Below are positions 43,085 through 51,000 of a stretch of DNA of 64,000 nt, one piece after another. The DNA comes from JAICWP01 sp035278025 (GTDB taxonomy: Bacteria > Acidobacteriota > Terriglobia > Terriglobales > Acidobacteriaceae): NCBI GenBank assembly GCA_035278025.1, contig DATEJK010000165.1:38587-102586 (forward strand). Direction: 5' to 3'. The number at the start of each line of letters is the position of its first letter. The stretch's first letter is position 1. The notes beneath the pieces are model-generated. The model was not told the origin of the DNA, ran no database searches, and saw nothing but the letters and a program-made list of their open reading frames with translations. A program made the position numbers and the translations under genes.

Positions 43085-43420
43085 GGTATGCGATATCTCT
43101 TACTTTCAGCTGCGGGTTGGAACTGCAATCAAGGTTTTGCAGAAGGAGCGCGTCTCAATTCCTGTGCCGTAATGGAGACGACCCTTCCCGCAATAATGCC
43201 GGGTGCGTGGCAGCCCGCGGGGGAAAAGCGGATCCAGAGTGCCGGCGAGTTGCGCGAGACTCTGTGGCCACCTTTTTGGCTAACGGCAACACATCGGATA
43301 CTAGGGTGCGTCTTGAAAACAGCGGCCTGGGAATCGCCCGAGCAATCTGATCTGCCTTTCTGCCGTTGTGCCGATTATCCGGTCGTGGACGCCTGGGGTC
43401 TGTGAGGTGGGACTTCGTTC

Positions 43421-43440
43421 CCTGTGAGGCGCATCACAGG
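43421..43440. promoter_or_regulatory. CRP/FNR-like perfect palindrome upstream of the megasynthase operon
   Basis: CCTGTGA-N6-TCACAGG is a perfect 7+7 inverted repeat containing the CRP consensus TGTGA-N6-TCACA. It lies in the 434-base gene-free stretch 43085-43518, 337 bases before the operon's first start. As a hairpin it has no following U-run, so terminator function is less likely. The rest of the stretch shows no gene or other clear signal. Confidence 0.55.
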
Positions 43441-43518
43441 AATAAGGTGCATGGGGGTCGCTGAGCAGAAGATAGCTTTTGATTTCAAGGTGACGGGCTG
43501 AGTCCTTGCGCCAACTGC

Positions 43519-43794
43519 TCAGTCCGCGAAACCGAATCGGCTCGCCAGCCTCATCAGCTTGAGCGCCTTGTACACCTCAATGTTCGTCCCGCGCAACACT
43601 ATCTTCACTCCTTTTTCATCGGCGCGAGCAGTCAAATCTTCCAGGGCTCGGAGCCCTGGGGCATCAATACGGTCTACTGCGGAGAAATCCACAACCATTT
43701 CAGGACCGGCACTGTCCAGCTTATCCCGCGTCTCTTCCAACCCTCGGGCCAGGTATTCTCTTTCAATCTTGAACTCCACCGCAATCGTTGCCAT
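43519..43794 (-). CDS. STAS-domain protein (anti-sigma-factor-antagonist-like)
   Basis: A predicted 91-residue STAS domain: VEFKIEREYLARGLEETRDKL, MVVDFSAVDRIDAPGLRALEDL, GVKIVLRGTNIEVYKALKLM. In SpoIIAA-type antagonists the phosphorylated Ser lies in the IDSSGL motif; here it reads IDAPGL, so the acceptor is missing and phosphoswitch regulation is doubtful. I chose ATG 43794 because AGGAGG lies nine bases upstream. An in-frame ATG at 43812 overlaps the adhE stop (ATGA). It is co-directional with and coupled to adhE. Its partner (anti-sigma kinase or other) is not in the window. Confidence 0.8.
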   Translation of the reverse strand: MATIAVEFKIEREYLARGLEETRDKLDSAGPEMVVDFSAVDRIDAPGLRALEDLTARADEKGVKIVLRGTNIEVYKALKLMRLASRFGFAD

Positions 43795-43808
43795 ACTCAC
43801 CCGCCTCC

Positions 43809-46436
43809 TCATGCGGCCTGCTGTCCGGCGCTGGTCCCTAACGCAGTCCCCCGCCCGTTATAAGCGCACCAGAACAACTCTTCCATTTCGCTCATGAGCG
43901 GCATGCGAGGATTCGACAGCCAGGAAGGATCATCAAAAGCAATGTTCACCAGATCAGGCAGGGCCTGCTCAAACTTTTCCTTGGCAATGCCCAGGGCGGC
44001 AATCGAACGCGGCATCGCCAGTTGGTCCAGCAACTGCTCGACTGCGGCCACAAGACTCTTCACCTTTTCCTCGATAGTGCGTCCCTCCAAACCCAGCAAC
44101 TCCGCTACGGTGGCATATTTCTTGTCTGCTACGTAGGCTCGCTGGTTGGGCGATGGCCTGAATTTTGTGGGCACTGATGCGTTGTACCTGATGACGTGCG
44201 GCAACATCAGCGCGTTCGCCCGGCCGTGGGCTACGCCGAACCGAGCCCCGAAAGCATGCGCCAACGCGTGATTCACCCCGACTCCGGCATTGGCAAAGGC
44301 CATGGCCGCGATGCAGGCGGCGTTATGCATCATGCTGCGCGCTTCTTCCTGATCTGGATGCTGATACGCGGCCGGCAAATACTTGAACGCCATTCGGATT
44401 GCCTGCATGGCATTGCAGTCGCTGTAGCACGAGGCGTAAGTCGAGACGGCCGCTTCCAGCGCGTGGGTCAGGCAATCAACCCCGGTATCCGCGGTAAGTC
44501 CCTTGGGCATGGACATGACAAACTGGGGGTCAATGATGGCCACGTCCGGAGTCAGCGAATAATCGGCCAGCGTCACTTTGCGTCCCTGCTCTTTGTCAAA
44601 CAGGACGGCAAATGGAGTAACCTCGCTTCCCGTGCCGCTGGTGGTAGAAATGGCAATTAACCGGCTCGGATTAATTTTCTGCGTCGGATATTGGACCACT
44701 CTCTTGCGAATATCCAAAAATGGCGCGGCCAGTTCCTCCAGGTCAGCTTCCGGCGACTCATACTTCAGTTTCATGATTTTGGCCGCATCAATCATCGAGC
44801 CGCCGCCCAGCGCGATGATCTGGTCCGCCTTGTACAGAGTGAGCGCTTCCACCCCCTGCACGATGGCCGTCAATTCTGGCTCAGCGTCCGGAATTACGCA
44901 GACGTGTACGGAAGTCTCCAGCGGCAGGTATCGCCGCACGATGTCGGCATGTCCGATCTGCTCCAGCCCGGGATTGGTGACGATCACAGTAGAGCGCGAT
45001 GGGAACTGGCGCACATTCTCCACCGCATTGAAGTTGAAATAGATCTGATTAGGAACTCGGAACCACATCGCAGCGGGCGTCCTCCGGGCCACGCGCTTGA
45101 GGTTCAGATAATGGTAGATATTCACGTTATCGGTGGTGCTGTTGCCGCCGGCGGTGCCGCATCCGAAGGAGAAGGTCGGCACCATATCGTTGTAAACCCC
45201 GCCCAGCGCCCCGATCGAGCCTGGAGCATTCACGATGATGCGGCCCGCGTTAACCACTTGGCTGAATTTTTGGATGGCGCTATCATCTCGCGAAAAAATA
45301 ACCGCCGTGTGTCCCAGCCCGCCGGCGTGATTTACGTCTACGCAAACTCTCAAAGCCTCATCACGAGACTTGGCCCGGTAAACTGCCAGCACTGGACAGA
45401 GCTTCTCCACCGACAGAGGATGCTCCCGCCCTACGCCTTGGATCGGCGCAATCAGAAGCTTGGTGCCAGGCTTCACCGGAAGGCCAGCCACCCGGCCAAT
45501 ATCCGCCGCCCTTTGTCCGACGGCGACGGGTTGCATGCATCCGGTTTGGCGATCAAATAAAGCACGCCCCAAAATCTCCGTTTCTTTTTCATTGCAGACG
45601 TGCGCCCCAAGTTCGGCAAACTTCTTCAGCGTGGAATCGTAGATCTCGTCGTCAATCACCACCGTCTGCTCGGAAGCGCAGATCGTGCCATTATCGAAGG
45701 TTTTGGACACGATGATGTCCACCACCGCCATGCTCAAGTCGGCGGACTTCTCCAGATACACGGGCGTGTTCCCCGGCCCCACTCCCAGGGCGGGCTTACC
45801 GGAACTGTACGCGGCCCTCACCGCTCCCTGTCCGCCAGTGGCGTCAATCATGGCGACGTCTTTGTGCCGCATGAGATAGGCATTGTCCTCGAGGGTGTGC
45901 CTTTCCAGGCAAGTGAACACTCCCTCGGGCGCGCCATGCCTCACCGCTGTCTCATACATGATTCGTACTGCTTCTGCTGAACAGCGCCAGGCATTGGGAT
46001 GTGGACTGAAAATAACCGCATTCCGGGTCTTGATTGCCATGAGGCATTTAAACAGGACAGTCGAAGTGGGGTTGGTAATCGGTATCAGCGAAAAGATCAC
46101 CCCGATGGGCTCGGCCACTTCCACCAGGCCGCGCTCCGGAAATTCGCGAATGGTGCCCACGGTGGGCTTGTCCTTTATGTAGTTGTAGACAAATTCCGTG
46201 GCCACCATGTTCTTTATAACCTTGTCCTCAAGGATCCCGATCCTGGTCTCTTCCGTCGCCAGCCGCGCCAAATGCTGCGCCTGTTCCAGACCGGCCAGCA
46301 CCATGGCTTTAACAATGGCGTCAACATCCTCCTGCGTGAATTGAGAAAAAACGGCGGCAGCGGTTCTGCCCTGGGTTACTAGCCCTTCCAGATATGCCAT
46401 CCGCTCTTCGGTTGGATTTGCAACATTTTTTACCAT
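43809..46436 (-). CDS. adhE: Bifunctional aldehyde/alcohol dehydrogenase
   Basis: An 875-residue fusion. The N-terminal CoA-acylating aldehyde dehydrogenase has catalytic Cys253 in GTICASEQ and the GVGPGNTPVYLEKSAD block. The C-terminal iron-dependent alcohol dehydrogenase has GGGSMIDAAKIMK and metal ligands in GVDCLTHALEA and NHALAHAFGARFGVAHG. It reduces acyl-CoA (classically acetyl-CoA) to alcohol through the aldehyde, consuming two NADH, or runs in reverse; AdhE forms spirosomes in characterised cases. GGAGG lies seven bases before the ATG. Proximity to the megasynthase operon makes reduction of longer acyl groups conceivable, but ordinary ethanol metabolism is the default reading. CRP/FNR-like sites lie upstream. 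Confidence 0.93.
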   Translation of the reverse strand: MVKNVANPTEERMAYLEGLVTQGRTAAAVFSQFTQEDVDAIVKAMVLAGLEQAQHLARLATEETRIGILEDKVIKNMVATEFVYNYIKDKPTVGTIREFPERGLVEVAEPIGVIFSLIPITNPTSTVLFKCLMAIKTRNAVIFSPHPNAWRCSAEAVRIMYETAVRHGAPEGVFTCLERHTLEDNAYLMRHKDVAMIDATGGQGAVRAAYSSGKPALGVGPGNTPVYLEKSADLSMAVVDIIVSKTFDNGTICASEQTVVIDDEIYDSTLKKFAELGAHVCNEKETEILGRALFDRQTGCMQPVAVGQRAADIGRVAGLPVKPGTKLLIAPIQGVGREHPLSVEKLCPVLAVYRAKSRDEALRVCVDVNHAGGLGHTAVIFSRDDSAIQKFSQVVNAGRIIVNAPGSIGALGGVYNDMVPTFSFGCGTAGGNSTTDNVNIYHYLNLKRVARRTPAAMWFRVPNQIYFNFNAVENVRQFPSRSTVIVTNPGLEQIGHADIVRRYLPLETSVHVCVIPDAEPELTAIVQGVEALTLYKADQIIALGGGSMIDAAKIMKLKYESPEADLEELAAPFLDIRKRVVQYPTQKINPSRLIAISTTSGTGSEVTPFAVLFDKEQGRKVTLADYSLTPDVAIIDPQFVMSMPKGLTADTGVDCLTHALEAAVSTYASCYSDCNAMQAIRMAFKYLPAAYQHPDQEEARSMMHNAACIAAMAFANAGVGVNHALAHAFGARFGVAHGRANALMLPHVIRYNASVPTKFRPSPNQRAYVADKKYATVAELLGLEGRTIEEKVKSLVAAVEQLLDQLAMPRSIAALGIAKEKFEQALPDLVNIAFDDPSWLSNPRMPLMSEMEELFWCAYNGRGTALGTSAGQQAA

Positions 46437-46600
46437 GCCGTCGCCTCCAGTGCTGGCTCTTTACCAATTGCCGGACGGGCTGAGGTGGCGCGCGAGCGAG
46501 GAACGAACGCCAGTTGAGAAGCGGAGAAATATCTTCTTCCGAGCCCCCGGACCTGATTGAGGACCGGTCGTAGTATCCACCCTCGTCGGGCAACGTGACA

Positions 46601-46614
46601 GTGAGCTTGGTCAC
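46601..46614. promoter_or_regulatory. Weak CRP/FNR-like dyad upstream of adhE
   Basis: GTGA-N6-TCAC with the same spacing as the stronger sites at 46671 and 43421, but without symmetric outer bases. It lies 165 bases upstream of adhE in the 46437-46786 interval. Confidence 0.3.
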
Positions 46615-46670
46615 CACAAAATGTGAGATTCGACGAATTTTCCGTTCGCCTTTGCGACTGGACCTTTCTG

Positions 46671-46686
46671 CGTGACCCGCATCACA
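46671..46686. promoter_or_regulatory. CRP/FNR-like site between adhE and the divergent gene
   Basis: CGTGA-N6-TCACA matches the CRP/FNR half-site spacing. Its core GTGACCCGCATCAC shares eleven of fourteen or more positions with the perfect palindrome at 43421 (GTGAGGCGCATCAC). It sits 235 bases before adhE and about 100 bases before the divergent small membrane-protein gene, so it could serve either direction. Confidence 0.45.
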
Positions 46687-46786
46687 TCTTTTTCCCAGCG
46701 CAGCGATAGCCTGTTCTTGGAAGCACAGACGCTGCCCGAATCCTGTGACAGCCGGTGGCGTTCAACCGGTGCAGCGGGGCCTCGCG

Positions 46787-47173
46787 ATGAATCTAGCCGC
46801 TTTGTTAAAGCCCAATGAAGGGTATGGTCGAAAGCTTTTTCGCTCCGCTCTGGAAGGAGCGCATTCTGGCGAGGAGGCCTACCTGCATGGCAAGCCCTTT
46901 ACTAGCTTTGTTGACGAATCCGCGCGCAATGCGTTGAAGCCCGCCATTTTGGCCGCCTGCCTTGGCCTGTTGGGTGGATATACGGGATACCGGCACCGGT
47001 CGCCAGGCAGAGCCATGGCATACGGCGTACTGGGTGGAACAATTGGCTTCAGCGTTGGTCTGGCGTGGCAAAGCTGGGGTTTGACTGCAAGCATTGCTTC
47101 CGCTGCCTGGAAGAAAATAGGCAGAACTCGCGATGAGCATTGGCTGGATCAGAATCCCATTGACTACGCGTGA
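46787..47173 (+). CDS. Small hypothetical protein with a Gly-rich membrane hairpin
   Basis: About 128 residues. A soluble N-terminus (LLKPNEGYGRKLFRSALEGA) is followed by two hydrophobic Gly-rich segments (AILAACLGLLGGYTGY and AYGVLGGTIGFSVGLAW) separated by RHRSPGR, suggesting a two-helix membrane hairpin. No family recognised. ATG 46787 is preferred; GTG 46745 would add 14 residues. Its stop overlaps the GTG start of the GMC oxidoreductase (GTGA), so the proteins are coupled and this one may anchor or assist the flavoenzyme. Confidence 0.6.
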   Translation: MNLAALLKPNEGYGRKLFRSALEGAHSGEEAYLHGKPFTSFVDESARNALKPAILAACLGLLGGYTGYRHRSPGRAMAYGVLGGTIGFSVGLAWQSWGLTASIASAAWKKIGRTRDEHWLDQNPIDYA

Positions 47174-48906
47174 TTGCGTCCGGTCCACCTGAATCGCACT
47201 TTCGACCCGACGTGGACAGCGGGCAGGCCCATGTGCTTTGGATTCCTGACGAGCGGACCGCTATGGCGGCAGGCAGCCAGCAGTTTGACTTCGACTTTAT
47301 CGTGATCGGGTCCGGCTTCGGCGGCAGTGTCGCAGCCCATCGGCTCACCGAAAAGGGTTACAGCGTTGCCGTAATGGAAATGGGCCGCCGGTGGACCAGG
47401 CAGAACCTGCCCCGCACCAGCTGGGCCATTCATCGCTGGTTCTGGCGCCCCCAGCTCGGTCTGCGCGGTTTCTTCAACATGCGGCTGTTCCGGCACGCCA
47501 CTATTTTTCATGGCTGCGCGGTGGGCGGAGGCTCCATCACCTACGCCGGAACCCTGCTTGCTCCCCCCAACAAAGTATGGAAAGTGGGTTCCTGGAAAGA
47601 TCTCGCTGACTGGCAGACGGAGATGGCGCGGCATTATGAAACCGCCTCGCGCATGCTGGGCGTGACCCAGAACACCATCCTCGGACCTGCCGACCACCTG
47701 CTCCAAAAAACCGCCGAAGCCACTGGGTGTGCCCCCACCTTCTATCTGACGAGAGTAGGAATTTTCCAGCCTGCCGAGCGCCAGGCGGGCCGCATCTTTC
47801 CGGACCCATTTTTCGACGGAGAAGGGCCAGATCGAAATGCGTGTGTAGCCTGTGGAGGATGCATCATGGGCTGCCGTTACGGAGCCAAAAACACTCTTGA
47901 CCTCGGTTATCTGTATCTCGCCGAAAAACACGGAGCGCGAATCCTTCCTGAAACCAGGGTTGTGGACGTGAAGCCCCTGTCTGGAAGCAAAGATGGCAGC
48001 GCCGGCTATGAAGTGCATACGGTCAGGTCTACCGCATATATTCGACGCCAGCCGCAACGCTTCACCTGTCGTGGCGTAATCTTCGCGGCATCATCGCTAG
48101 GCACCATGGAGTTGCTCTTCCGTTTGCGGGAAAAGGGCTCATTGCCGGCCATCAGCTCCCAACTCGGCAAGCATGTCCGCACCAATTCCGAATCGCTGAT
48201 CGGGGCACGCGTGCCGGGTTGCCACGAGGACTTGTCTCAAGGTATAGCCATAGGATCCGGCGTTTACATTGATGAGAATACCCATGTTGAAGCGGTCCGA
48301 TATCCCCGAGGGTCCGATACCATGAGTTTTCTCACCACTCACTTGACCGATGGGAGTCCGGGGCCGTGGCGGATTGCGCTTTGGCTTAAAAATATCTGCC
48401 GCGCTGTTCTGCGCCACCCCTTCCGCTCCCTGCGCTTGTTTCAACCTTTCGGCTGGGCGCGCGAATCTGTCATTCTGCTTTGCATGCAGGCGCTCGAAGG
48501 CCACATCGAAATGCGCTGGGAGCGCCCCTTGTTCTGGCCATTTCACAAAGCTCTGGTCAGCAGGGGAGATAGAGTGCCGACTTACATTCCGCAGGCCAAT
48601 GAGTTTGCAAAAAGATATGCTCAAATCGCCGGTGGAGCGGCAATGAGCATGTTGCCGGAAATCATCTTTAATATTCCAGGGACGGCGCACTGCATAGGCG
48701 GTTGCGTAATCGCCGAGTCTGCCGAGCGAGGCGTGGTTGACTTCCGCCACCAGGTGTTCGGCTACAAGAACCTCTACATCTGCGACGGTTCGGTCATCGC
48801 CGCAAACCTGGGCGTCAACCCCAGTCTCACCATTACCGCTCTTGCCGAGCGCGCTATGACCTTTATACCCCCGGCTTCGAACGCCTGGAACGACACCGCT
48901 GCCTAG
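47170..48906 (+). CDS. GMC-family FAD oxidoreductase with Cys-rich motif (cholesterol-oxidase-like)
   Basis: A 578-residue flavoprotein. The FAD motif FIVIGSGFGGSVAAHRLTEKG follows an extension of about 35 residues; ATG 47263 would remove most of it. GCAVGGGSITYAG is the second GMC signature. The C-terminal block NIPGTAHCIGGCVIAES and NLYICDGSVIAANLGVNPSLTITALAERA matches cholesterol-oxidase-like members. Near residue 225 it has CVACGGCIMGC, four closely spaced cysteines resembling a ferredoxin-type Fe-S ligand set, which classical GMC enzymes lack. Substrate unknown; a hydrophobic alcohol or sterol-like compound is plausible. It is coupled to the small membrane protein upstream. Confidence 0.85.
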   Translation: MIASGPPESHFRPDVDSGQAHVLWIPDERTAMAAGSQQFDFDFIVIGSGFGGSVAAHRLTEKGYSVAVMEMGRRWTRQNLPRTSWAIHRWFWRPQLGLRGFFNMRLFRHATIFHGCAVGGGSITYAGTLLAPPNKVWKVGSWKDLADWQTEMARHYETASRMLGVTQNTILGPADHLLQKTAEATGCAPTFYLTRVGIFQPAERQAGRIFPDPFFDGEGPDRNACVACGGCIMGCRYGAKNTLDLGYLYLAEKHGARILPETRVVDVKPLSGSKDGSAGYEVHTVRSTAYIRRQPQRFTCRGVIFAASSLGTMELLFRLREKGSLPAISSQLGKHVRTNSESLIGARVPGCHEDLSQGIAIGSGVYIDENTHVEAVRYPRGSDTMSFLTTHLTDGSPGPWRIALWLKNICRAVLRHPFRSLRLFQPFGWARESVILLCMQALEGHIEMRWERPLFWPFHKALVSRGDRVPTYIPQANEFAKRYAQIAGGAAMSMLPEIIFNIPGTAHCIGGCVIAESAERGVVDFRHQVFGYKNLYICDGSVIAANLGVNPSLTITALAERAMTFIPPASNAWNDTAA

Positions 48907-49592
48907 AGCTCCCCCCGAAATCCACCTCCGGTTCACGGGACTCTTGCAGCAACTTTGGCGGACAAACAGGGACAAAACGGGATGTCGGCGCCCCGCCATG
49001 TCGGGCTCGCCTGACCGCGTAGTGCAAACGTCGGTGGTGACCCCGCAGCGTCAATCTTTCGCGCCGAGGCAGGTTATAGAGTCGCATGGAGAACTCCATC
49101 AGCATCCGGTCCAATACCAGAAACGCATCCAGCGCCTCGGTGGAGGTGTTATTGCAGAACTTCCCGCCGGGTATTTCGGTTCTTTTGGTCCTGCCCTGCT
49201 GTTTCATATCGCACTCTGCACCGGCTCCCCTGCTCCTGGCTGTGCGCCTGCTCCAGCGTAATAGACGGAAGCAGGGAGCGAGCCCTCGATTAGATCGGCA
49301 GGCCACCCCCAGCCGGTAACACTACTCATAGCGGATCCCATCCGGTAATGGAAATTGAAAATATCTATCGCCCCGATAAAAGGGAGTGATTGTGCCCGAA
49401 AGCCGCGACAATAGCGCCAGCAGAAGGCTGCCCACAACCAATTCAGTGGTTTATTTGATGGCAACGATTAACTTTTTGAATTGCCATGTCAGGAGGTCAT
49501 GACTCGAGAGCGGACCTTGCCTGCCAGCTCCCTCCTTACCAGGCAAAGGTGGGCCATATCACTGCGCGAAATATGTAATGAGAAAACAGGCA
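48907..49592. other. Intergenic stretch without supported gene
   Basis: About 690 bases after the GMC gene. One leftward frame (48863-49207, starting MKQQGRTKRTE) is open and basic at its end but overlaps the GMC gene and matches no family I know. No repeat or RNA gene is apparent until the tRNA-like fragment at 49593. Confidence 0.5.
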
Positions 49593-49650
49593 TGGTAGGC
49601 ACGTGCGGACTCGAACCCCAGACCTCTACCCTGCCAAGGTTCGCTTAACC
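49593..49650 (-). pseudogene. tRNA 3'-end fragment
   Basis: On the minus strand the end reads GGTTCGAGTCC in a T-arm, then a 7-base acceptor strand CGTGCCT, discriminator A and CCA. Before it comes a partly paired anticodon-like arm with loop TTGGCAG. No 5' acceptor strand complementary to CGTGCCT exists upstream; instead the last codons of the membrane-protein gene run into the element. A tRNA 3' half without its 5' half is what integration at a tRNA leaves behind. Probably non-functional. Confidence 0.5.
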
Positions 49651-50120
49651 CACGACGCCATAATCCACTCATTGCGTCGCGAAAGAAAATACGCTGCTAC
49701 ACAGAAGTCAAATGCTGCGCAAAAAATTCCGTAGGCGAGTGGGATCATAGTCATTTGGCCTTGCTCGAACGCCGAGTACACTCCGTGCGCCTGAAGCTCG
49801 TGCAGTAGATCCCACATGCCGTGCAGGCAGTATCCGACGATCAGGGCGAATGATAGGCGCACTCCCAGCAGGCTTATGGCGACGAACGCCACGACGACCG
49901 TCGCTTCCAACCGCCATGCCGTCGCCACTCCGAAATAGGCCGTGAAAGCCAAGTATAAGGCGGCGATCATGATGAGGAACATCGCATAAAAGATCTGCTC
50001 CGACTTGGCAGTGAGGATTTTCTGCGCGATGAGGATGACTCCGGCCGCTGCCATGAGCCCGATCACCGCATAGAGGATCACGATCACGACAAATCCCAGC
50101 AAGCCGTATCCTCGGTGCAT
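49626..50120 (-). CDS. Small integral membrane protein (DUF6010-like)
   Basis: A 164-residue protein with about five hydrophobic helices (LLGFVVIVILYAVIGLMAAAG, FYAMFLIMIAALYLAFTAYF, VVVAFVAISLLGV and others). The motif GYCLHGMWDLLHE and the helical layout resemble DUF6010 membrane proteins, function unknown; this match is from memory and tentative. The final residues (WVKRTLAG) are encoded within the tRNA-like fragment, so the C-terminus may have been created by a recombination event. No clear partner. Confidence 0.65.
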   Translation of the reverse strand: MHRGYGLLGFVVIVILYAVIGLMAAAGVILIAQKILTAKSEQIFYAMFLIMIAALYLAFTAYFGVATAWRLEATVVVAFVAISLLGVRLSFALIVGYCLHGMWDLLHELQAHGVYSAFEQGQMTMIPLAYGIFCAAFDFCVAAYFLSRRNEWIMASWVKRTLAG

Positions 50121-50248
50121 TTCTACTCCGTTTCATTCGGAGATTGTTTTCGGCTTTTGCGGTAGCCACACCCACACCCAGGCTCTTCGGCCTGACGAAT
50201 CTCTGCTAAAGCTGCAACCAGGAAGCTCTAGTTTGGCCTGCCTACCTT

Positions 50249-50998
50249 TCACGATGCAGTGCGGCTTTCGGTCGCTAGCGTCCGTGACCTGTTCCGTCCG
50301 TCAACCGTGGTGGGATGGGACTTCAAGAATGCTCGCACCACGGCAAACACACCCTTTTGTGGAATCAGGAAGTCGCGGAGATGTGCCTGCTCCACCAGTG
50401 GTCCCGGCGCACCGATATCGACGCCGCGGATGATCGCGCGGCTGGATTTGACCAGCCACAGCTGCCGCGGATTTGCAATGAACTCATGTCCGTTGGGGGT
50501 GCGTCCTGTTAGGTTGATCCTGCCCGTATCCAAAACGAATCGGGAGGCTGCGCCCATAACACGTAGCACGGAGCGTTTTCGCCACCAGCTTTCGGGTAGC
50601 AGGCGAGCCGCCATGTTCATGGCGCGCGAGACCCTCGATTCGGCCAGAGTAACCTCCCAAGTGATCGCGCTCTCTGCCACCACCAGAAACTGGGCCGGTC
50701 CCAGCCACTGGATTTGTATCGGCATAACGATCACCTTCTCAACCTCGCTGCCGAAGTATCGCGAGCATCCCTGTTCCGGTGCCACTGTCGAGTAAAAGGT
50801 CCAGCGTCCTTCGGGATCTCGATGCCACACAGATGTATATCCGGGCCCAACCGAAGAGGCGGGAAACCGTCTCAACGAGAGCACATGGCCGGAAGCAAAA
50901 GGCAAACCGATAATCGCGTAGCCGGCGAATCGGTCTTCTGTCCCTCTGGGTACCGAGCCGTTTCGCTCGATGCCCTGGCTGATTGTCCTAGGATCCAT
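50249..50998 (-). CDS. Hypothetical protein
   Basis: About 249 residues from ATG 50998, two bases after the stop of the flavoprotein gene, with GGGAG 10 bases upstream inside that gene. The frame is open further upstream but overlaps the flavoprotein, so the shorter start is preferred. The sequence is soluble-looking and beta-rich (YTSVWHRDPEGRWTFYSTV, VIVMPIQIQWLGPAQFLVV, INLTGRTPNGHEFIANPRQLWLV). It resembles lipocalin- or heme-chaperone-like proteins only loosely, and I assign no family. It is probably co-transcribed with the BBE-type oxidoreductase. Confidence 0.65.
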   Translation of the reverse strand: MDPRTISQGIERNGSVPRGTEDRFAGYAIIGLPFASGHVLSLRRFPASSVGPGYTSVWHRDPEGRWTFYSTVAPEQGCSRYFGSEVEKVIVMPIQIQWLGPAQFLVVAESAITWEVTLAESRVSRAMNMAARLLPESWWRKRSVLRVMGAASRFVLDTGRINLTGRTPNGHEFIANPRQLWLVKSSRAIIRGVDIGAPGPLVEQAHLRDFLIPQKGVFAVVRAFLKSHPTTVDGRNRSRTLATESRTAS

Positions 50999-51000
50999 GT

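Noticed and set aside
43421..43440. Palindrome read as an intrinsic terminator for adhE-STAS
   Set aside because: No U-run follows on the minus strand, and the 7-6-7 layout matches a CRP/FNR site better.
48863..49306. Leftward ORF of 147 codons (MKQQGRTKRTE from 49207) after the GMC gene
   Set aside because: It overlaps the end of the GMC gene, has an Arg-rich tail typical of chance frames in GC-rich DNA, and matches no family I recognise.
49593..49650. Functional tRNA-Ala(GGC) at 49.6 kb
   Set aside because: The 5' acceptor strand is missing, the anticodon stem has two mismatches, and coding sequence runs into it.
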